A DNA stretch of 64,000 nucleotides from positions 46,241,562 to 46,305,561 of the forward strand of contig NC_041010.1 in assembly GCF_004193775.1 (NCBI RefSeq), given 5' to 3'. The DNA comes from Glycine soja (taxonomy: Eukaryota; Streptophyta; Magnoliopsida; Fabales; Fabaceae). The notes beneath the pieces are model-generated. The model had not been told where the DNA came from. It saw nothing but the letters and a program-made list of their open reading frames with translations, and ran no database searches. The translations under genes and the position numbers were made by a program. Each line of letters begins with the position of its first letter. Within the stretch, counting starts at the first letter, position 1. This document shows, piece after piece, positions 11,300 to 24,649 of the stretch.

Positions 11300-14200
11300 A
11301 AGGATAAGAAAGCCTAATACAACTAGTTTGCTTCTTACATACAATTTTTATGGTCTAATTTGGTTGGGGAAGCTTGTAAGAAAGATTAGGAATTTCTGAG
11401 TCCATCTTTGGCCAAGTCAGTGTCAAATATGGAGCATGGATTGCTTCCTCAAGTGAAACTTGTATTAACATTCTCAATTTTCTTTACGGTTTGTTGTTAT
11501 CGTTTGTGATTAAAAACTCATTTGATGTTATGATCTCTATAGGAGACTCATAACTTGTGGTCCATGCAGATTAATTTCTCATCTTGTTATTCAATAATTT
11601 GTAGTGTTTATTTAACTTGTACATTTTTATTAGCTATTATTGCTAAGCATGAAATGCATACATAAAGCTCCAATTTCTTGTGTCTTGGGGGTTTAAGATT
11701 GGTAATATTTTTGGCCTAGACACATGCTAAGGGCTAACATAATGTGCCTAGAAAATATTCTCTAAATTGCATTGTGATTTCATGCCCCATAACGTGCTTC
11801 ATCAACTAACAAATTTCGTACTCAATTTTCCCAGCAATTAATTTTCAGAAGAGAATGAGAATTTTAATGTATAACATCTAAGACGCACATCACTGTCAAG
11901 TACAGTAGAGATATTGCTTAAAAACAAAGAGCCCTTGACATTATGAACACCTATTCCTTGAATTCCAATGCAAGCGTTTAGCCGTACCGCACTGATTACT
12001 TGTGTTTAATGGGCTTAGCTTCAAGTTTAACCCAAATGAGACACACATTGAGATTAAAATTTTGGTATTGTCTAACATTCTCTTCTTATTATGCATTAAG
12101 TATATGAGGGAAGAATATAGAGGGAATAAAAACCCGAATGCTACAATATTAGTTACTCCTACACCAACCTACACGTTTTTAAAATCTCCCATGAACATAT
12201 TTGTCTATTGATTTAATATTCAAGCTTGTTTAGTGAAGTTAAATATAAATCAAGAAATTTATTGTAAAACCATCTTTCTAGTTGCTATCGAAATAGTAAT
12301 TAACTGTGGAAACAATCCTAAAAGCAACTCATGTTTCCCATACAAGAGCAGTTGGTGTTGGATATAGTAACTAACTTTTTCACTTTTTGTGAGTATCGCA
12401 TAATTTTTAATAAAATGTTTATTACGATGCTCAAAATAATGAATATAACATAACGTTAGAGGGAAGTATTGAAATATTGTGTACAATAAATCATGAAAGT
12501 AGTTTGGATACAGCGCCCTAAAATTATAATGACTCAACAACTTATACGCTTATTTTTAAAAGACAAATAAAAACAAGTGTATTGCAGTACTGGGAAGAAC
12601 TAATTTACCATTCACGACAAATATAATTTGAAACAAATTTTACTATTTTGCAATGAATTTTAATAATGTTAGTAATATTTATGGAAAACTTAATATAACT
12701 ACCTAGCTGATGAAAAATTTAGCCATCTCTCGATAAAATGCAATGCTAATAATATAGTTTTCGATATAGTCTTTTTGACATGCCTTTTTTTTTTTACAAT
12801 AGATTGAAATTTAAATAAGATTTACAAATTAAATAGGAATCAAATTTACCTCGTTTAATGAGACATACAAATAAAGAGTTTCAAAAAACGCATGTCGTAG
12901 AAAATGTTACTAATATTCCTTTATAAAAAAAATCTCTCTGTTTTTCAAATTAACTATGATTTAAAAATTCTACACAATAAAAATAGCTAGTATATTTATA
13001 ACATTAATACTTAAATATTATTTAAAAATATACTACTGCTAAATTAAAGCACAAAATAAATGTTACATTAACTAAAATACAATCAATTTAATTCCTCTGT
13101 TTATTACCAATTTAACACCAATTAAATTTATAAAAATGTATCCCATTTTTTCGAATTTAACTACAAGTACTTTAAAAAGTCTAAGCTATAAAGGTAACAA
13201 TTACATGTACAACATTCAGAAGAAAATAATACTTTAAAAATATAATAAACCAAAAAGCCAAAAAACATATTACGGTTACTATAACACAATATATAAATTT
13301 AATTAAAATTTAGTTTACCTATATTACAATTTAATATATCTTATTTTCAAATTATTTAACAGAAACTACTTTAGCAATCCTATATAATAAAAATAATAAT
13401 AATAATATTTCCGTCATTTACATATATTTTAAAAAATAGTTTTTATGTATGAATTTTAGAATAAGTAAATGCCGGACAAAAACAACATTAGTTTTTATAC
13501 GTGAATACTAGAATAAGAAAATGCTTGTAACAAAAAAAAAAAACAGTAGAATAATAGAATATATCAAAAGGTTTTTCTTCATGCACCCAACATAAATTCT
13601 TTTACACCTAACATAATTTTTAAAATTTTAATTTTACCCCTGTTTATTTCTTGTGGTTGGTTTGATAAAAGTGCATTATCACGTGGTTCATTTGCAATTC
13701 ATAATTGTAATTGTCATTTTATGGTGGGTGTTGCGGTCCAATGATGAATGAGGTAAGTTTTTCTCTCTGCAACTTAAAGTTGAATATTACGAATCTGTAT
13801 GAAACTTACAGATTCTCAATTTGTAATTGTCAATCCGTAAGAATCATCCAACACATTCATCAAAATTTATTTTTGGATTTTTTTTCTTATAAATAAGTAA
13901 ATTTTTAAAAGCTATAAATAAATAGTTAAAGTAGATTTTCATTATAAAATCATGTAGGTTATATTTGTTGTCTAATTTTTTTCGCTGGTCCGCTCCAGCC
14001 GAAGGCTATTGAGGTTCTCTTTTCGCACTACGCTTGTCGCGGTTAGGCTCGGATGAGTTCATAAATAAAAAAAATTATTTTCTTCATCTTTTTATTTATT
14101 TTTTAAATTATCAAATTAAAAAAATAAAATAATGTTTATAAATACATAAATAAATAATGAAAAATGTAAAATAAAAAGGAAGAAAAACAACAAAATGAAA

Positions 14201-16258
14201 AGGAGAATGAAAAACATTGAAAACATTAAGAAAATAATATAAAAAGACACAAAGGCATGAGCCACTAAACAAAAAATACATGTACGAGGAAAAGGATTTT
14301 TTTTTACTGGTTCATGCGTCATGTATTTGTGTCTTTTGTATTTATTTATTTTTTTGGCATATCTCTAATATATTTTTTCATTTTCTTTTTTTGTTTTGTT
14401 TTTTTTCTTCTTTTTCTTGTATTTTTTCATTATTTATTTATGGACATTATCTTAAATTTGAAAACTTTGAAAATGGGTTTTTATGTTTAGTGGTTTGCAG
14501 GTCATCTATTTTTTAAATATTTTTTTCCATTCTTAATATTTTTATTTTCTTTTCGTTTTTTTTTATTTTGTGTTTTTTCATTATATGTTTATTTACAAAT
14601 AAAAATTATTTCAAATTTTAGATAATAATTTAATAAAATATAAAGAAAATAAAATAAACGAAAAAAATTAAGGATGAAAGTTTTGTTACTTTTGTACACT
14701 GCGTGGGCAACATTTTTTTTGTTACTGTAAATAAAAAAGAGCTGATCAAAGAAGTTTTATAGAAATTAGAGTAGTTGATCACATAAAAACTTTAGTTTAT
14801 TTTAAAAATGAAAAAATAGTACATTAAGAATCTAGAATTATTTCATTTTTTAAGAAGTATACTTTCGCTAATATACTCGTGAACAAATCTTATTCATTAT
14901 ATATTATTTATTATTAATTAAATATACTACATTTCATATCAACTAGTACATTATACTACTACTATTTAATAATATGTACCCGTAATTTATTTAAATCAGC
15001 AAAAAAAAAACCGTAATTCATTTTAAAACAATATTAATAAAAAAAGTGTGATAGTTACTACATCGTTTGGTTGGTCTCCGACGTCCATCCAGAGAGAGAT
15101 TCTGTTCTAGCGATTTGCAGTGTTCACTTTTTGGCCGTTGATTAGATTCCGTGCATCGGATACAGAAGAGGGACCACGATTTGCAGTGTTCAATTATTTA
15201 ATCGTTTCAACATAATTCACGTTTTTTTAACCTTAAATATAGAAAAATAATTATTAATTTTAATTTAAAAAAATTATAATAAAAAAAAAGCTTAAATAAT
15301 TTTTTAGTCATTTTATTTGAATTTTTATAATTCTCATAAAATTATAGTTATCACCTAAGGAGTTTTAATTAATTATCATAAAACATTCAAACCTTATAAA
15401 CTTAATCAAGTAATTCAAGTTCAATAATATTATGAATAGATTCAATTATTTTAAATTATGTTAAACAAAAGTGTTTACACTGAGTATTTTGTATCATTTT
15501 TTTAGGCCTTACAACAATGTAATATTAGCTCGAGATTATTTACCCAAATATTTTTTATAACTAAGTCTCTTCAATCTTTCACAAGATCACAAGGTTCTTT
15601 TACAAGAGATAACTCAAAAATTAAGTATATAAAACCAACGTTTCGATAGAAAGCTTTACCATTACAAAAAAATGTATGAAATTAAGTTAATAGATTGATT
15701 AGGCATTGTTCAGATGTCCATGCTATCGATTCTCCTTCAATCTTCGATAAAGTGTTCCCTTATATGCTTGAGAGAAAATATTTGTTCAGAGATGAGATAT
15801 TCCTATTCCGATTCTTCAATAAATAATGCATGAGGCTTCTCTTCACAAGAACTTGAAATGACATGTCTTATATGGAGGATAGAGTAAAGATGACAAATTG
15901 TTGAACTGGAAATTCACTTAAAAGGTATTTTGACTATTTAATTCTTCTTCTTTAACATACAACAAAGGACTACTCAACTGATAAATTGACCTTCTTCCTT
16001 TGCTTGGGGGTGCACTAAGTTCAAAATAATAATAATGTTGAATTATTATTTTGGTTATTTAATTTATTTTATAAATTTATTTAATCATCTTATTTTTAAA
16101 AATTTTAATTTAATTCTTTAATTTTTAAAATAGATTTAATTTGATGTTTGTGTCCAAATCTAAGACCAATGACGTTAATGTGATATAAACATAATACAAA
16201 TTTTACAGTTTTTGGTGGTTTAGAATTGTTAGTACTAGTATTTTAAACTCGTCACTAA
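11300..16258. other. Intergenic, AT-rich, no gene recognised
   Basis: Long AT-rich stretch with many A and T homopolymers and no frame that reads as a known protein. Two less AT-rich patches stand out. One, 13982-14055, is GC-rich against its background. The other, 15060-15195, contains a direct repeat of CGATTTGCAGTGTTCA at about 15109 and 15178. Neither matches a structural RNA or gene that I recognise. Confidence 0.5.
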
Positions 16259-16267
16259 TTGTTTTTA

Positions 16268-17202
16268 GGTTTAATTATCTATTTAGTCCCTATATTTATT
16301 TTAGTTCCTATAGTTAATAAATGACTTTTTTCATTTTAGTTCCTATAGTTAATAAGTGATTTTTTTAATCCCTGTAGTTTACCATTTAATTTCCGATAGG
16401 TCCCTACTGTTAATATTGTCTAACATCGTTAAATTATTGTTGCCGATTGTCCTTCCCCGGAGTTCCCTCTCTTCCGGGAGGCCCCCCGCCTTGCAACGGA
16501 TAATACATTTCCGCCCCCACCCTCATCATAGGCGCCCGCTACAAAATCGGTGTCACCATCGACCTCTCTGACACATGCAAAGGCAAGAAATGGAGAGGAA
16601 GATTTTGACGGAATGATGTACGGATGGATTTTCCGTCTGAGACATAGCACTCAACAATGATGACAAATATTTTGTTTCTTTTCATTCTCGTCGCCGCTTC
16701 CCTCCATCTCATTTTCACCATAGATCTATTCTTCCAATGTCGTCAACAATGATTACAACCACCCCTCAATCAGGTATAAACCTTGAGTCCTTATTTGATT
16801 CCAATGGCAACAACAATCACGGGTTTGCAACTATCACGGGTTCAAATTCATCATCGTTGAGTGCTATGTCTCAAACGAAAAGCCCCGCCATACATCATGC
16901 CGTCAAAACCTTCCTCTCCATTTCTCGCCTTTGCATGTGTCGGAGAAGTCGACTACGACGCCGATTTTGCAGCCGACGCCGACGATGAAGGTGGGGTGGA
17001 AGTGCAATATCCGTTGCAAGACGGGGGCCTCCCGGAAGAGAGAGCTCCAGAGAAGGACGGTCGATAACAATAATTTAACGGTGTTAAACAATTTTAACGA
17101 TAGGTATTAATAATCTACATAGACTAAAAATATCACTTATTAACTATGGGAACTAAAATGGATAAATTTGAAAAGTATAGGGACTAAATGGGTAATTAAA
17201 CC
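16268..17202. mobile_element. Mutator-like foldback element with long terminal inverted repeats
   Basis: A 935-bp element with very long inverted repeats. The left end GGTTTAATTATCTATTTAGT matches the complement of the right end, GGTTTAATTACCCATTTAGT. The inverted similarity continues inwards for about 400 bp on each side (to about 16665 and from about 16840), around a loop of about 170 bp. Flanking 9-mers are TTGTTTTTA (16259-16267) and TTATTTTTA (17203-17211), an 8/9 match of the length made by Mutator transposases. The inner arms (about 16440-16640 and 16860-17075) are much more GC-rich than their surroundings and may be captured host sequence, as in Pack-MULEs. No transposase is encoded, so the element is non-autonomous. 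Confidence 0.85.
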
Positions 17203-17379
17203 TTATTTTTATTTAATCTTATTTAATAAACAAGTTCATGTGAAGCATCTTCAACCTCCTATGGTGGAATTGCAAATGAACATTTGCTCTCATCCTCTAA
17301 TCAATGCAAAAATAATGACGAAATTAATCCCCACTCCCTCAAAAAACAGAACCCACCTCGTACATCGCTGCCTCTGATT

Positions 17380-17760
17380 CCAAAAAAGAAGGACACATTT
17401 ACGTAACACCATCGTGCCAGATCCATCGCTCGTTGTCTCTTGTTTCATCAACCCATCCCTGCCCAAGAGCTTTCCTTCTGTTGCCTTTTGTCATCAACCT
17501 TCATCCCCACCCCTCAAAAAACAAACTCCCAATTCAAAAAAATACTACAAAAAAAATCGAAAAAAAAACGACTTTGGAGCTCGTTGATCCGCTCGTGTAT
17601 GTTGTACTGTCTACCGCCGTAAGGAAGGGCTTGGCAGGAGTGGCAAGAGCGGCGCATTGGAGGGTGGCGGAGAACCTAATTTTCCACTTCTTTCTCTCTC
17701 TGCAACATGCTTTGCACACAGTTACCTATTATGTTTGAAGAGAAGGTCAATGGTGTGGTC
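17380..17760 (+). other. GC-richer segment with a 101-codon open frame
   Basis: Directly after the Mutator-like element the base composition rises, and a frame stays open at 17433-17738. The predicted protein begins with Pro- and Leu-rich sequence, has a Lys/Thr-rich middle, then an Ala/Val-rich stretch (VRKGLAGVARAAHWRVAE). I do not recognise it. It could be a gene fragment carried by a transposon or chance. Low confidence that it is expressed. Confidence 0.2.
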
Positions 17761-18255
17761 GAGTATATGGTGGGGTAAACCATTATGTTCTAATTTTCCT
17801 GTACTTGCCGTGATGTATCATATTCTTTTTTTTTAATATATTAATTTTATTTTCTCTTTCCTTTATATTTTTTTTTATCTTCATAATTCTATTTTTTTTA
17901 TTCAAATAAAAGAATTTCAATATTTAAAATTTTTCATAATTTTAAAATTTTTCATAATTTTAAAATTTTTCCGCCAAAGACTCTTAAAAGGTAGTTTAAA
18001 GGTATTGCATAGTGCTTAAAAAAGGTATTGCATAGAAACACACATTGGACGCTCTTATAAAAACAAGTATTGGACGCTCTAATATGAAAAGAAGAAAAAA
18101 AACACTCATAGGACACTTTTGAGTGAAAACATATTTTAATTGTTTATATGAAAATCCAGAATGGCTTAAGATGGTTTGTTTTATTTCTTTAGAAAACATA
18201 TTTTATTTTCAAAGCAATATATTTAGAGTTAAAAACATTTGTTTAGAGTGTTATC

Positions 18256-18256
<1 letters not shown>

Positions 18257-18291
<35 letters not shown>
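18257..18291. repeat. Trinucleotide microsatellite (TTA)n
   Basis: About eleven uninterrupted copies of TTA followed by a short ATATAT run. Likely length-polymorphic between accessions. Confidence 0.95.
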
Positions 18292-18297
<6 letters not shown>

Positions 18298-19302
18298 ATC
18301 CAAAATTCTTTTATTAATATGATATGGTATAATTAATCGGTAATATATTTTTTAAAATATGTGATCAATTGTTTGATATTTTGATTCCTAAATTTATTTA
18401 TATGAAAGAACATACAGTAGAAGTTAATATTTTAAATGAATCTCAATTGCTTTCTCCTAAAGATATTCAGTTTATGTATTTTTTTATTTATAATTTTATA
18501 AATATGTAGCAAATAATGAGTTTTTACTTTATTGATCTTTCCCTTCTATATACGAATACTAAAGAAAACTTGACGTCTCAACTACGTTAGAAATTGATCT
18601 AATTGGACACACTAATCAATTTAATAAGTTGATAAGGTTAATTTGAACTCAAAACAATCCCATTTCGAACACAATCTCTACTGTTTACTAGTTGACGGTG
18701 GTTTTAACCCATCATCACCAATACTTAATTTGTCAATCTCTTGTACAATTTTTTCAAACAACGCAACGTTGATTGTAAAACCCCAACACAAACAACCCAA
18801 TCTGTATTTTACACATCAATTACGTATATTAGCCTAATAGGTTTGCTGCATAAATCACGTTTCCAGCAGCAAAAATAAGTCTAAATGACATTTGATGAGA
18901 AAGTCTATGTTTTAAATTAAAACTTACAACTAGTCACGAAAAATCAAAACTTACAAACTTAAAGTTTTTTTTTCTTTTTTCTAAAAACAAGATTTCTTAT
19001 CTGAAAATAAGATTAACTCTCCAAACATATAATTATTAAAATAATTTTTGTTTCTTTCAACCAAATCTTATTTATACACGTGAGACAATAAAATGTTATT
19101 AAAATGTTTGCGGAATTTATTATCTATCAATTATCATAGATCTTATTTTTAAAGTTAATCACAAAATAAATTATTCTGAAATAATTTATATTTAATATTT
19201 TATCTTAAAAAATATTTAACAAAATTAAAATTATTTAAATAACATCAATCAAAAATTAATTTTGTATTAAAAACAATAAAATTTCGTGTAGTTGATCTAT
19301 CC

Positions 19303-19308
<6 letters not shown>

Positions 19309-19369
<61 letters not shown>
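19309..19369. repeat. Dinucleotide microsatellite (AT)n
   Basis: About thirty uninterrupted AT units. It lies in intergenic DNA far upstream of the SOC1-type gene. Confidence 0.97.
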
Positions 19370-19370
<1 letters not shown>

Positions 19371-19939
19371 GTTGTTATGATACTTTTTACATTTAATAAA
19401 ATACTCTTTTTTTAATATCTATCTATAGATTTTTTTTGTGTGAATATCTGTATAGATACATATACCTATGTTATATAGGTTTAAGTATAAAACCATTTTT
19501 AAAAAGGTTCAAGTATAAAATGCATCTTCTCTAAAAAAAAGTATAAAATACATCTAATAATTCATAAAATTATAAATGCAAGTGAATTTTATTTTTAATT
19601 TTACAATTTTTCTTAACATTCAAATTTGTAAAATATCTTTCACTTTTTTTTAAATAGTACTAAAATATTCTTAAAAAAATGATTTAATGTCAACGATTTG
19701 GGAGACTAGAATAAGATTCCACTCCTATCTGAAACGTAATAATAATACGGTACAATAATTTAAAATCTCTATGCCACAAAGACTTTGATGACATGGTGGT
19801 GTGTTATCGATATCTCATTGGCTCCTGAGGTACGTCATCGTACGGACGAGGTTGATGTGTTTCTACCATCGTACTATTTCTCTTACTTTTTAAGTGTGTT
19901 CCCTGTCCCACACTTCATGCACCTGCAACTGGAGCCTCA

Positions 19940-20043
19940 CATTCTCTCTCCTACCACCACTCAATTTTCATTCTCATTTTCCCAAATAAGTCATAAAATA
20001 ATATTCTATTAATTTTATTTATTTATTCCCTTTCTCCTTTTTA
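19940..20043. repeat. Left copy of a ~100-bp direct repeat
   Basis: This segment, starting CATTCTCTCTCCTACCACCA and running through AGTCATAAAATAATATTCTA, recurs with few changes at 24540-24643. The two copies are 4.6 kb apart in the same orientation and bracket the block that contains the candidate solo LTR. Confidence 0.85.
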
Positions 20044-21798
20044 CCGGTTCAATATCCGTGCGTCCACATGAGTAGGTTATAAAATTTATAATATAATTAT
20101 ACATATTTAGTTATAATGTTGTAGAACTTAATAAAGGACAATTAAAATTAATATACGATACAACATTTCACGTGAAAAAGTTAAAACTGAGTTGAAAATC
20201 AAGCAAAATACAAAATACAATATTTCACATGTTAACAAATATTTATGAGTTGAAAATCAATTATAATGATACTTAACACATCTTATTATTTAAAGTTGTA
20301 AAAACTTAAAAAATAAAACATAAATCATCATTAAAAAGAAGTAAATGAAAATTAAATGTAATAAAATTAAAATATATAATATATTTTGTATAATAAACTC
20401 TATCCACACAAAATAATAAGTTGATAAAAAAGATTGTTTGTAAAAACATCTCAAGCATCATTTCCCATAAAATATGCCATCAAGAGTTATAAACAAAAGT
20501 TTACATATATTAATATAGTATATTGTACTTAAATTAAAAAAAAAATTAAAACAAAACAAAGTTAGATGTTGCACCTAGGAACTCAGATATAATTTGCATC
20601 CCAACTTCCAAATTCTGTTATTCTGCAAAAGTCCTTCATCAGCATTCAGTTTTTACAGACCTCCTCTAATAATTGTAAACAATATTGCATTCCGTAATTC
20701 CTTCCAAATTAAGTGAATTTTGCACTTTTCATAAATGAATACATGGTACTCAACACATCCTGAAATTAACATTAAGTTTATCTTAGATATGAGAATGTTG
20801 AACATATGATATCAGAATAAATTGCTAACTTGATCCTTGATATAGGCAGTGTTGAACATTTTCTTTGATTTTTTATTAATCTTCGTCATTGTTTTAATCA
20901 TTTCATCCCAATTCTATTGATCTTCACTCATTATTTCTAAATTCCATTTACAATATAAAAGTTATTATTATTAAATGGTAAAGCATAAATAAACATATAA
21001 AAAGATTAACATCTCAATAAGTTTAGTATACAATTGTATCAAAATTTTGTTCTGCACATATAACCAAATTAATAGAGATGCATGGAGTATACTATTCTTG
21101 TGACTTTAGGAAACCCCCTTCATTCTCAGCCTGCACATAACCATGTCTATGACAGACCCATTTGCAATCTATAATCAACACAACTTTAGGCATATGATCA
21201 TTTGGGATAGGACAACCAAATAGTTGTTTTATGAGAAACATGAGTGATTTAAAAACAATTATCCAATGAAAATGTGTTTTCTGAAAAAATCAATTAGTGT
21301 TCAAGACAAAAACTTTACACAAAATGTTAAAATCTAATAAAATCACAAATTAATTTCTAGAAACCCACCTTCGAAGGGTAGTAGAACAAATGTGAAGTGT
21401 GAATGGAAAAAATTAGATTGATAATACTGTACATGACACATAAATCAGAAACAAAGGAGTACAAAAACAAAGGAATTTGATATTAGTAGTGATATTTTTG
21501 TTATTCAGTTGGGTGTTGATAGCAACCATAAATAGTAGCAAAATGTATTTTTTGAGTAAATATTATTGATGACATATATATAAATCAAATACCCCAAAAT
21601 AGAAGTGGTTATCTGAACAATATAATTTTTTTAATGATACCACCAAGAAATTTATCAAACCAAGATTGAGTTTTAGCTTCGTATTACATGCCAAAGAGTA
21701 GCAAGACACAATGCGTATACCCATTTTTGTTATCGAATAATGATATTCCTATTTTAAGGAAACAAAGTGAATGACATTATTTTGTTTCATGTTAAATA
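20044..21798. other. Intergenic, AT-rich, no gene recognised
   Basis: AT-rich sequence between the left direct repeat and the candidate LTR. Stops are dense in all frames and no RNA gene or transposon terminus was recognised. Confidence 0.5.
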
Positions 21799-24386
21799 TG
21801 ACATCTTCTATCCCGACATACATATAAGTAAGAAAAATATATAAAAATACGAAATTAACTAAAATGATTTTTTTTTCCAATTAACATAAATGAGTTCATG
21901 TGAGTAAAAGGATCACATTTGCTTTAATATTACCAAATAAAACTTATTAAAAACATATCCGGCTCAGAATAAGGCCGTCAAAGTTTACAAAAAAAATTTA
22001 TTAAATCAGTGAGGTAAAATAAAATAAAATAACATCATGCAATTAAAATAAAAACTCATCCCTAATGTCATATCCTATCAGAGCATTGTGTTCCAGCGTC
22101 CTCTAACGCGAAGTTCTTTAAAGTCATTCACCTAGTCATATGTTTCCACAAACACAAGGTTCGAGATCACTACACGATCCAACACAAATAACACACACGA
22201 AGTGGGTTGTCACATTTCTAAAAAAAGTACAAATAAAAAAAGGCATGATCAAAATAAATTATGGAAGTATTTATAACATAACTCAACTTAATACAATTTA
22301 TGTCACTTCACCACTTTATCATTTAAAATTTATTTTTCAATTATCAATCACATTACACATGAATCACACACTCAGGGGAAGACGTAATAACACTCATCAA
22401 TTTCATAATAAATAATTAGCAAGTGTTATGTAACAATTATACTAAGACTCAAACATATATGCAATGTGGTATTATGTATGTGAAAAATCACATTGTGGTG
22501 CTTAGAAGTACATAACAAGACACACTACACAAGGTATGTTAGGTCACTTTCACTAAGTAAAATCATAAGGTGACCAATCAGGGTCACTCTGTTTTGTGAG
22601 AATGCTCCAACCATATGGGATCAACATAGGCTTAAAGAAACACTCAAACCAAGTGTCTTTACCCCAAGGCCTAGACTCCGAATAATCCGTTAGAGTCTCA
22701 CCTTCTTGATTCAGGTCCAACCCCTAAATATATTTTTTGCACATAGACACTACTCATGAATTATATAATACCCACGACCTTACACTCGTGTTTTAAACAC
22801 ATTTAACACATTGCCCTACAATTTAACACTTTAGGTTTCTAACTAGAAATCCTACACTTTCCCTTTAACACTATGCATAAACATTTTTCTCAAGGTAAAC
22901 ACCAGTTCGATTATTGTATAATTCACAGCTCACAACACAAGTATTGTCACATAAGTGTTAACCACACACCTATTCACAACCAAATTTCATGTCCACAATT
23001 TTAACATATCATAACGTCACAATCCACCATCACATGTTTACGTGTATCTCACAAATCAACGCATGTTCAACTTTGCACTTATACTCAATCCCAATAACAA
23101 TGTTATAATCTCAAAGCAACATGTTATCTCACAATTCATCACACATTCAATTTATCACTTAGGCACAATTTTAATCACAACTTCATAATCTCAATATAAC
23201 ATTTTATCATACCAATCTAGCAAATCTTGTCTAAAGTATAAACAATTTATACAAAAATGTTTCTCACAAAAGTAAAATCCCTCAAACAATTTCATACAAT
23301 TATATCAAAATCAATAAATCAAAATTCTAGGTTAAAAACACGAAAACACCAAGAACACTCAATTTTATCAACCAATTTGCATAAGTACATCAATTGGTCC
23401 ATCAAACACAACAATATTGTATTTATAATCATAAAGGAAAAATTACAATTCAATAAACATCCTAAAAGAAATCTCAATTTAATTCTCTAAGGATTCCTAC
23501 ACATGTTCATTTTAACCCCAATTGCGATAAACTCATCCTTCACCTCTAAGCGGGCTCACGTGTGTAGTCCGACAGTGATAGCGGTGTCTCTAGCAGTTTC
23601 TTAAGAATTCTCAACTTTTTTCTCCACTTGCTCTGTTAGGATTTCTAAACATTAGAGAGAAAGGGAAGTGATTGTAGCCTCCATTTTACTGTCAACATAC
23701 GAGACTAATTTCTCTCTACAAAAAGATTATTTTGCAAATCAAAACTGTTAGAATATGTGAAAAAGGGTTCCCAAGGTGGTGTACCAATTTCACGATGATC
23801 CAATGGTTGACGAGTTTGGGATCATTGTTTTATTGGGACAGGTCTTTGAGTGTTTGCTGGAAAAGAAAAATCTCAGTGTGATGGACATTTCTTCTACTAC
23901 AAATATTATCTTGAAAATCACAACGGTGAGTGTGTGTAAAAATAAGTTCCAAACCACGTGTTCAAATTTCATGACAATCCAATGATTAATGAGTTTAGGA
24001 TTATCATTTTAATGAGATATATTTGAGTGTATGTCAAAAAAAGAGAGGATTTTAGAAAAGAAAGAAAGAAAAACGGATTTAAAAGGAATAGGGAGCATAA
24101 ATATATGTAGTAAACTACAAAGAATGACCTATTAAGTTTCTATTTATAGTTAGGTATTATGGACCTTTTATTTAGTTTTTTCTATTATATAAAATGATCT
24201 CTATTTTATTTCCTATCAAATGAATAAATAAAATATTTTTTTTTATTTTTCTTCAAATCATTATTTTAATTAATAAAATTATTTCTCTTTATTTATTTAA
24301 TTATAAAAATCTCATATTTTTTTAAAACTTAATTTATTTTAAATAAAAATATTTTTTAATTTATTTTTAAAAAACTGAATGTTACA
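21799..24386 (-). mobile_element. Candidate solo LTR (copy A)
   Basis: A 2.6-kb non-coding repeat with a related copy in the same orientation at 58582-60990. On the minus strand it begins TGTAACATTCAGTTT followed by an AT-rich leader, a start style common in legume LTRs. In plus orientation it starts TGACATC and ends with CA. Shared blocks include the segment with CCTAGACTCCGAA (near 22670 and 59467), ATAAACTCATC (near 23527 and 60118) and GTAGTCCGA(C/T)AGTGATAGCGG (near 23565 and 60157). No gag or pol coding is present. I could not find a convincing 5-bp target duplication, so the solo-LTR reading is inference; the two-copy repeat is seen directly. Confidence 0.6.
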
Positions 24387-24539
24387 TTAAAAATCCTAAT
24401 ATCATGTTGGGTTTGTGACATAGCATCAAAAATTTTAACCAAGACTACAACAGTGTGAAAATTCTTCCCAGGTGGAATGACATGGCTGGACGCATAATTA
24501 TGTTGTGGTGGCCTGTAACATGGACAGGCGGTGCCGTAA

Positions 24540-24643
24540 CATTCTCTCTCCTACCACTACTTAATTTTCATTTTAATTTTCCCAAATGAGTCATAAAATA
24601 ATATTCTATTATTTTTTTTATTTATTTCCTTTCCCCTTTTTAT
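24540..24643. repeat. Right copy of the ~100-bp direct repeat
   Basis: Second copy of the 19940-20043 segment, with scattered substitutions. Similarity fades at both ends, near CATTCTCTCTCC on the left and CCTTTTTA on the right. Confidence 0.85.
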
Positions 24644-24649
24644 TATTAC

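Noticed and set aside
14116..14516. Phe/Leu-rich frames on both strands that look like membrane proteins
   Set aside because: They arise from long T/A tracts in low-complexity DNA and have no other coding signs.
16356..17091. Several 60-83 codon frames on both strands
   Set aside because: They are mirror images of each other across the inverted arms of the Mutator-like element, and none has a recognisable domain or a supporting promoter.
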